From Garcia nutans (lineage: Eukaryota > Streptophyta > Magnoliopsida > Malpighiales > Euphorbiaceae): a DNA stretch of 64,000 bases. Below, piece after piece: positions 57,821-64,000 of the stretch. Position numbers and translations under genes: made by a program. The notes under the pieces are model-generated. The model saw only the letters and a list, made by a program, of their open reading frames with translations, did no database searches and was not told the DNA's origin. Where the stretch lies: assembly GCA_947685225.1 (NCBI GenBank), contig CANTUV010000008.1:40173501-40237500 (forward strand), written 5' to 3'. Position 1 is the stretch's first letter. Each line of letters opens with the position of its first letter.

Positions 57821-60800
57821 AGCGGTATGTTACAGATGTGGATCACCAGATTATTTTATTAGAAATTGTCCAGAGCCATCAGATGATAGACAGATAGATA
57901 CAACAATTTCTAGAACTAGTGTTAGAGGGAGTCGTGGTGGCAGAGGTTTTGGTAGAGGTGGTCGATCAGGGTCTGGTCATAGAGGAGGTTCTAAAACATG
58001 AAGTAGATCAGAAGATGCAAGACCATCACACTGGGTTTATGTGATGCAAAGACAGCCATATACTTTAGCTGTGATAGCCGGTACTTTTACTCTATTTGCT
58101 ACTTCAGTTCTTGCATTAATAGACTCTGGGTCGACTCATTCATACATTAGTGCATCCATATTGCCTATGAGTTATTTGCATTTTGAGTACATAGGATTTA
58201 ATATTTTAGTTACAAATCTTTTAGGGCATAGTGTTGTGGTTAGTAGGATGCAGTTGTTGTTCAGGTTAAGGAGTTTCTTAGTGACCTAATTGAGATGCCT
58301 TTTAGGGAATATGATTTGATTTTGGGCATGGATTGGTTATCCAGACATGGGGCTATGGTAGACTGTCAACAGAAACATGTTACTCTGAGAACATGTAATG
58401 GTAGAGATGTGATGATATCTAGTTAGCATAGACATCTTTCATCCATATTTATTTTATTTGTTTTAGCTAGGAGAATGATTTGGAAGAGATGTGAGGCATA
58501 TCTTGCTCATGTGGTAGATACCAAAGTAGTGGAGTCCCAGCTTGATAGTATACCTATAGTTATAGAGTTTTTAGATATTTTTCCTTATGAGTTGTCAGGG
58601 CTACCTCTTGAAAGAGAGGTAGAGTTTGATATTGATTTGTTGCCTGGTACCACTCCTATCTCTATTACCCCTTATCGGATGGCACCTGTAGAATTAAAGG
58701 AGTTGAAGGTGCAGTTGCAAGAGTTACTTGATAAAGCGTTCATTCACTCTAGTGTATCTCCGTGGAGAGCACCTATTTTGTTTATAAAGAAGAAGGATGG
58801 CACCTTTAGATTATGTATTGATTATAAGCAATTGAATAAAGTGACCATCAAGAATAAGTATCCATTACCTTGAATAGATGATCTCTTTGATCAATTGAAG
58901 GGAGCACCAGTATTCTCTAAGATTGATCTGAGATCAAGGTACCATTAGTTGAGAGTTAGAGATGTGGATGTACCCAAGACAACCTTTCGCATGAGGTATG
59001 GGCATTATGAGTTTCTGGTGCTGCCCTTTGGATTGACGAATGCACCAGCAGTATTTATGGATTTGATGAATAGGGTATTTAGACCATACTTAGATTAGTT
59101 TGTAGTGGTCTTCATTGATGATGTTTTGGTGTATTCGCATAATGAGGAAGATAACGATAGGCATCTGCGGATTGTATTGCAGACTTTTAGAGAGAAATAA
59201 TTATATGCTAAGTTGTCTAAATGTGAGTTCTGGCTTGATCAGGTAACTTTTCTCAGCCATATGGTATCAGCAGAGGGTATTAGAGTTGATTTGAGTAAAG
59301 TTGAGGCTATTTTGAATTGGAGTCCACCAAAGACTGTGACAGAGGTTAGAAGTTTTCTGGGTCTGGCAGGCTATTATCGTCGATTTATGAAGTGTTTTTC
59401 TATGATAGCTACACCACTCGCCATATTACTTCTGAAAGGAGTTAGATTTGTGTAGACAGATCAGTGTCAGGCGAGTTTTGAGCAGCTGAGAGAGATGTTG
59501 ACTCAGGCTCCTGTTCTTACTCTGCCTGTGGAAGGTAAACCATATGTGATATACAGTGATGCTTCACAAAGTGGTTTAGGTTGTGTTCTAATGCAGGAGG
59601 GTAGAGTTATTGCTTATGCATCTCGACAGTTGAAGTTACATGAGCTAAATTACCCAACTCATGATTTGAAGTTAGCAGCCATAGTTTTTGCTTTGAAAAT
59701 TGGAGACATTGCTTGTATGGGGAGAAGTGTTTCATTTATACTGATCATAAGAGTTTTAAGTATTTGGGTGTTCAGAAAGAGTTGAATCTTAGACAAAGAT
59801 GATGGTTAGAGTTGATTAAAGACTACGACTGTTTGATTGATTATCATCCTGCCAAGACAAATGTTGTCGCTGATACATTGAGTCAGAAGTCTTTGGCAGG
59901 TTTGACTGCTTATTCGCTCTTGTTGCTTATTGAGCTGAGAGCGTTGCATACTAGATTTGAGTTTTGAGATGATGGTGCATTGATGGCTTAATTGCAATTG
60001 AGACTAGTGTTGTTAGATCAGGTTAGGGAAGCCCAGTTAGCAAATGAGAAGATCTAGAAAATTGTGTTAGATTACCAAAAGAGGGAGATTCGAGACTTTC
60101 ATGTGAGAGATAATGGCATTCTGTGGCATAGAGATAGGTTATGCATTCCTGATGATGTTGGATTAAAGAGGATGCTTTTAGAGGAAGCACATTAGTCAGG
60201 TTATGCTATACACCCTGGTAGTATCAAGATGTATCAAGATTTGAAATAATATTATTGGTGGTCAGGTATGAAGAGGGACATAGCAGAATTTGTGTCCAGA
60301 AGTCTCACTTATCAAACAGTGAAAGTTGAGCATCAAGTTCCTTCAGGGTTACTTAAGCCATTGTCAGTACAGATTGGAAATGGGAGCGAGTGATGATGGA
60401 TTTTGTGACTGGATTGCCTTTGACTCAGAAGAAACATGATACAATTTAGGTCATAGTTGATTGGATGATGAAGACAGCTCATTTTCTTTCAGTTCGGATG
60501 GATTACTCACTTGAGAGGTTAGCTGAGCTGTATATCAATGAAATAGTAAGGTTGCATGAAGTCCTAGTTTCTTTGGTATCAGACTGAGTTCCCCAATTTA
60601 CATCAAGATTTTGGAAGAGTTTGTAGGATGTATTGGGTTCTCGATTGCATTTTAGTACTGCTTTCCATCCCCAGACTGATGAGCAGTCAGTCGAAGAGAG
60701 TGATACAGATTTTAGAGGATATGTTAAGAAGTTGTGTCATTGATTTTACAGGGAGCTGGAATAGATTTTTTCCATTGATTGAGTTTGCATATAACAATAA

Positions 60801-61435
60801 TCATCAATCTAGTATTGGAATGGAACCTTATGAGGCCTTATATGGCAGAAGATGTAGAACACCTTTGTGTTGGGATGAAGTAGGAGAAGGTAAATTGGTT
60901 GGTCCTGATTTGATTAAGGAAATAGAAGAGAAAGTGAAATTAATACGGAGTCATTTGAAAGTAGCTTCAGATTGACAGAAATCCTATACAGATTTGAAGA
61001 GAAAGGATATAGAGTTAGATAAAGTATTTTTGAAAGTATCTCCGTGGAAAAAGATTTTGAGATTTGGTCGCAAAGAAAAGTTAAGTCCTCGTTTCGTAGG
61101 ACCGTATGAAACTCTAGTGAGGATTGGTCCAGTGGCTTACAGGCTAGCTTTACCACCTGAGTTGGACCGGATACATAATGTTTTCCATGTCTCTATGCTT
61201 CAGAGATATAGGTCAGATCCATCTCATATCTTGCCAGTGGAATCTATTAAGGTGAGTCCAAATCTAACTTATAAAGAAGAACCGGTAGTGATTTTGACAT
61301 GAGAAGTAAGAGAGTTGAGAAATAAGAAAGTACCACTTGTGAAAGTCCTTTGAAAGAATCATATTACTGAGGAGGCAACATGGGAGAGTGAACAACTGAT
61401 GCAGAGTCAGTATCCTCAGTTGTTCCAGAGTTAAT
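57821..61435 (+). pseudogene. pol: K gag-pol copy 2: zinc knuckle to chromodomain
   Basis: Runs from CYRCGSPDYFIRNC (57830-57875) to the end of pol. Protease ALIDSGSTHSYISAS (about 58110-58150); RT with KKDGTFRLCIDYKQLNK, VLPFGLTNAPAVFMDL and FIDDVLVYSHN (about 59110-59140), FLGLAGYYRRFMKCF; RNase H YSDASQSGLGCVL (about 59550); integrase with IHPGSIKMYQDLK (about 60210) and a degraded CxxC (SLTYQ), core AYNNNHQSSIGMEPYEALYG (about 60790-60850), FVGPYETLVRIGPVAYRL, FHVSMLQRY; chromodomain remnant EEATWESEQ (about 61370), ending at the TAA 61433-61435. Dozens of stops and frameshifts. About 10% different from copy 1 over the shared part (11760-13602 and 24204-24552). Confidence 0.92.
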
Positions 61436-61477
61436 AGTAGATAATTTTGCGGAAGAAATTTTCTTAAAAGACAGAAT
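61436..61477 (+). promoter_or_regulatory. K polypurine tract region
   Basis: TTCTTAAAAGACAGAAT precedes the LTR start TGTAATACC. It is weaker than the E tract (AGAGGGGGAGAAT) and probably eroded. Confidence 0.5.
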
Positions 61478-63741
61478 TGTAATACCATAAAATTTTTAAT
61501 ATTAAATAAATAACTTAAATTTGGATAAATTAAATAAATGATTTAAATGAAAAATGAAAGAATTTTAAGAGAAATGTATATTAGAAATATATTTGAAGTA
61601 AATATGACATATACATATACCTATCATATACAACACATATAAAAGAGTCAATAATATATATATAGATAAGAATGGAAAGGAAGAGAAATTAAAATTTGCT
61701 TCTTCTTCTTCTTCTTTGTTTCTTCATTGAAAGTGAGTTTGAGTGAGAGAGAGTGAGTAAGGAGTTTTCTTCTTCCATACACCAATAATTGAAGGGATTA
61801 CAAGATTTCAAGTGAAGATCTTGAGGATTCTTCATCAAATGGTAAGTTCCTCTATCATTTTTGCAAGTTTCTTTGGAAGTCTGTGGAGGAACATAATATG
61901 TGTATGTTGGGATTGTTTATTGGTATTCTTTAATGGTTTATTTGGGTATGTATGAAGTTGGTTTTGAGTGGTTAATGATGATTTTAAGGTTAGATTAAAG
62001 AAGTGATTGAATTTAAGTGAATTTTGGAAGAGATTGTGTTGAATTGGTTAAGTGTATGAAATGCAAATTTTTGCCTGACACGGCCATGTTGTTGGAGGTG
62101 TCAACGATGCTGAGTTCAACGTTGATGACATGACCAGTAATATGGCCATGTCTCTGAGCATGTCGTAGCTACTATGAGATAAGATAATTGACAAGGCCAT
62201 TAACACACGCATGTTGTTGGGCTTGTCAATTTTTTTGTGTGGCAGAACGAATGACATGGGCAAAGACACGTCTATGTCATTGGACATGTCAATGCTTCTA
62301 TATGGGTGAGTTAATGACACAGTCAGTAACATGTCCGTGTTGTTGGGCATGTCACTTGAGAATAACTCTTTTCTTTGTTTTTCATTTATTATTCCTATTT
62401 AAATGATTTGATGTTAAGAATGCCTTAGAATGTGATATTAAATGGTCGTTTATGATCACATTTGTTATAGGCATTGAGAGAGAGTAGTTTTCCCAACCCT
62501 TGTGTTGAAGGGCAACTTGGAAGAAAAGGTTGGAGGGAGTTTTGAAGCTTGTTTTAGGGTATTTCCTAAGGTATGTAAAAACTCTTAATAAATGGAATGT
62601 GATTGCATTACATTTGGCCTAACACATTTTGGATGAAAAAGTGTTAAGCTACTTGATACATTAAGTATTCATGAACATGGTGCTAAGGCATGTGAATTGT
62701 TATGTATGCATTATTATACATTGTGAAAAGCCATTGCTAATGGCTAGATTGAATAGAATGAGTAATGTGGTTTCATTATGAAATGTTGGAAAGAAATAAC
62801 ATTGATGTGAATGAGAAAATGGGAAAATGGGAAAGGAATTGAGAATGGAAAATGTGAATTAATTGTATGCCTAGTATGTTATTCAATTTTTAGAGTTCTG
62901 TGTTTGGCAGCATTCCTATATTTGCCTATGGGGCTAGATGCTTAGTGTCATTAGAAAAATATTTTTGAAGTGAAATGACCGGGTCGTAAGCCTCAGAAAT
63001 AAGTCCTTGAAGCTGGGCTGGGTGAAAAGACTGAGTCGTAAGCTCATGCCTAGATGGACTGATACATTAATATTTTGCCTTCGGGGCTAGACACACGGTG
63101 TCATTATGGACCAAAATGGTAACTCTAAGAATTGAATGATGTATTAGTTGTTTGGGTCCATGCTTGTGTATGTGTTGGTGTGAAATATTAGGTAATGAAA
63201 GTATATATCCAAAAGTAATCTTGATTGTCCTATGATGGCATAACATATGAACATTTTTGCATTGGCATTGTTTTTAAGTTTTGTTATTATCATAGTTTAT
63301 ACCACTAGGCCTATGGCTTAGTGCGAATGTAACTCATCATGCAGGTGAAGGGGGTGATTCAGTAGAGCCGGAGAGTTCTGCTAGACCATATTGGGCCTAG
63401 GTTTTTTTGTTGGTTGAGCTAGAAGCGTTTTGCTACATACAGATCAGAGCCACTTTTGCCAGCATGTATATAGTTTATATTCAAGTACATTTTGATATTA
63501 TATTATGTTTTCAATATATATATATATTATAACTTATAAAAGAATGTTCTATATAATTAAGTGATGTAAGACTTTATACTTGTTTGATATACCTTAATAC
63601 AAATATGTATAAATGTTTTGAGGAATGGGAAATATGAAATTTTTGTTAAACTAAATTGTGATATTATTATACCATATATGCGTGTTGTACACATGCTGAG
63701 TAGGAGTGTATTATACATATATAGGGTGTAAGGGTGTTACA
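61478..63741 (+). repeat. K 3' LTR
   Basis: 2264 bp, TGTAATACCATAAAATT to AGGGTGTTACA. TATA-like TATATATATAGATAAG near 61650-61670, CTTCTTCTTCTTC run near 61700, donor-like ATGGTAAGTTCC at 61840, palindrome array 62070-62350, exon-like block 62471-62570 ending AAG|GTATGTAAAA, hairpin near 62618-62648. From 62610 it is the intact counterpart of the K 5' LTR and shows the empty site of A at about 63445. Confidence 0.92.
62070..62350. repeat. Degenerate palindrome array in the K LTR
   Basis: Repeats of about 60 bp with GACACGGCCATGTTGTTGG, ACATGACCAGTAATATGGCC and GTCATTGGACATGTCAATGC. It holds the same position in the LTR as the E, G and H arrays but is more eroded. Confidence 0.75.
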
Positions 63742-64000
63742 TGTTTGATATGTCAGCAAGTCAAAGTAGAACACCAAGTTCATTGGGTCTTTTACATTTT
63801 ATCTCAATGCTAGAGTGGAAATGGGATAGAGTCACCATTGATTTTATGGCTGGTCTTCTAAACACCTAGAGGAAGCATGATGCAATTTGGGTGATTGTTG
63901 GCAGATTGACCAAATCAACCCCTTTCCTTCCAATCTGGACTGACTACTCATTAGATAGACTTACAAAATTATATATTAATGAGATAGTCAGACTTCATGA
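63742..64000 (+). pseudogene. L: integrase fragment of another chromovirus
   Basis: The flank in which K sits. It opens with the second half of the integrase zinc finger, CLICQQVKVEHQV, then after a frameshift WEWDRVTIDFMAGL, a stop, RKHDAIWVIVGRLTKSTPFL, WTDYSLDRLTKLYINEIVRL and the window edge. It aligns with E integrase at about 44790-44550. The part of L left of K is not in the window. Confidence 0.85.

Overview
The window is plant nuclear DNA, AT-rich and consistent with a dicot; the species cannot be told. It is made almost entirely of nested, decayed LTR retrotransposons. I found no single-copy host gene, tRNA, rRNA or CRISPR array. Three families are present. The first is a Ty3/gypsy chromovirus of Tekay/Del type, with LTRs of about 2.3-2.6 kb, a tRNA-iMet-like PBS and a C-terminal chromodomain (copies K, H, G, E, L). 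The second is a Ty3/gypsy Tat/Ogre-like family, with LTRs of about 2.1-2.2 kb starting TGTAGACCC, a TGGCGACTCC-type PBS and a G-patch-like motif after the protease (copies A, B, C, D, J). The third is one Ty1/copia element (I). Letters are my own labels.

Layout. L is a gypsy integrase remnant at the right edge (63742-64000). K, an old chromovirus, lies in L. K's 5' LTR (278-1124 plus 8218-8507) is split by Tat element A (1125-8217, TSD CACTT). K's gag is split by Tat solo LTR B (9688-11759). K's RNase H region is split by chromovirus solo LTR H (13603-24203, TSD TGAAT), which is itself split by copia I (15027-23155, TSD ATGTG). From 24553 to 57820 lies Tat element D. D is cut by chromovirus solo LTR G (28682-33361, TSD TGACA), which holds Tat solo LTR J (30439-32491, TSD GCGGC), and by Tat element C (33497-51933, TSD CTCAT), whose 5' LTR holds chromovirus E (41039-51076, TSD AAACT). 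A second copy of K gag-pol (57821-61435) and the K 3' LTR (61478-63741) follow. The longest chain is L > K > D > C > E.

The most interesting content is in D. D has gag but no recognisable pol. On the opposite strand, between its gag and its 3' LTR, it carries an intron-containing plant mobile domain (PMD) pseudogene (26118-28525). This has a TATA box, four downstream introns whose exon frames join without a shift, and poly(A) signals. It sits next to a 43-bp tandem array. A and D end gag at the same point and share the same downstream non-coding sequence, which suggests a gag-only Tat subfamily, with C as the pol-bearing type.

Two other structural points stand out. Tat LTRs B and D lie at the same nucleotide of two K gag copies, and the non-homologous junction at about 24552/24553 points to a duplication between a solo-LTR and a full-length version of one locus. 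Chromovirus LTRs share a possible exon of about 87-100 bp, flanked by consensus splice sites. The upstream 'intron' holds a variable array of CACG-NN-CGTG palindromes.

Every coding region carries stops or frameshifts, mostly CAG>TAG, CAA>TAA, TGG>TAG or CGA>TGA. E (hand-counted LTR divergence about 1.8%), A (about 2.5%) and I (about 2.7%) are the youngest insertions. All divergence figures are hand counts from reading the sequence.
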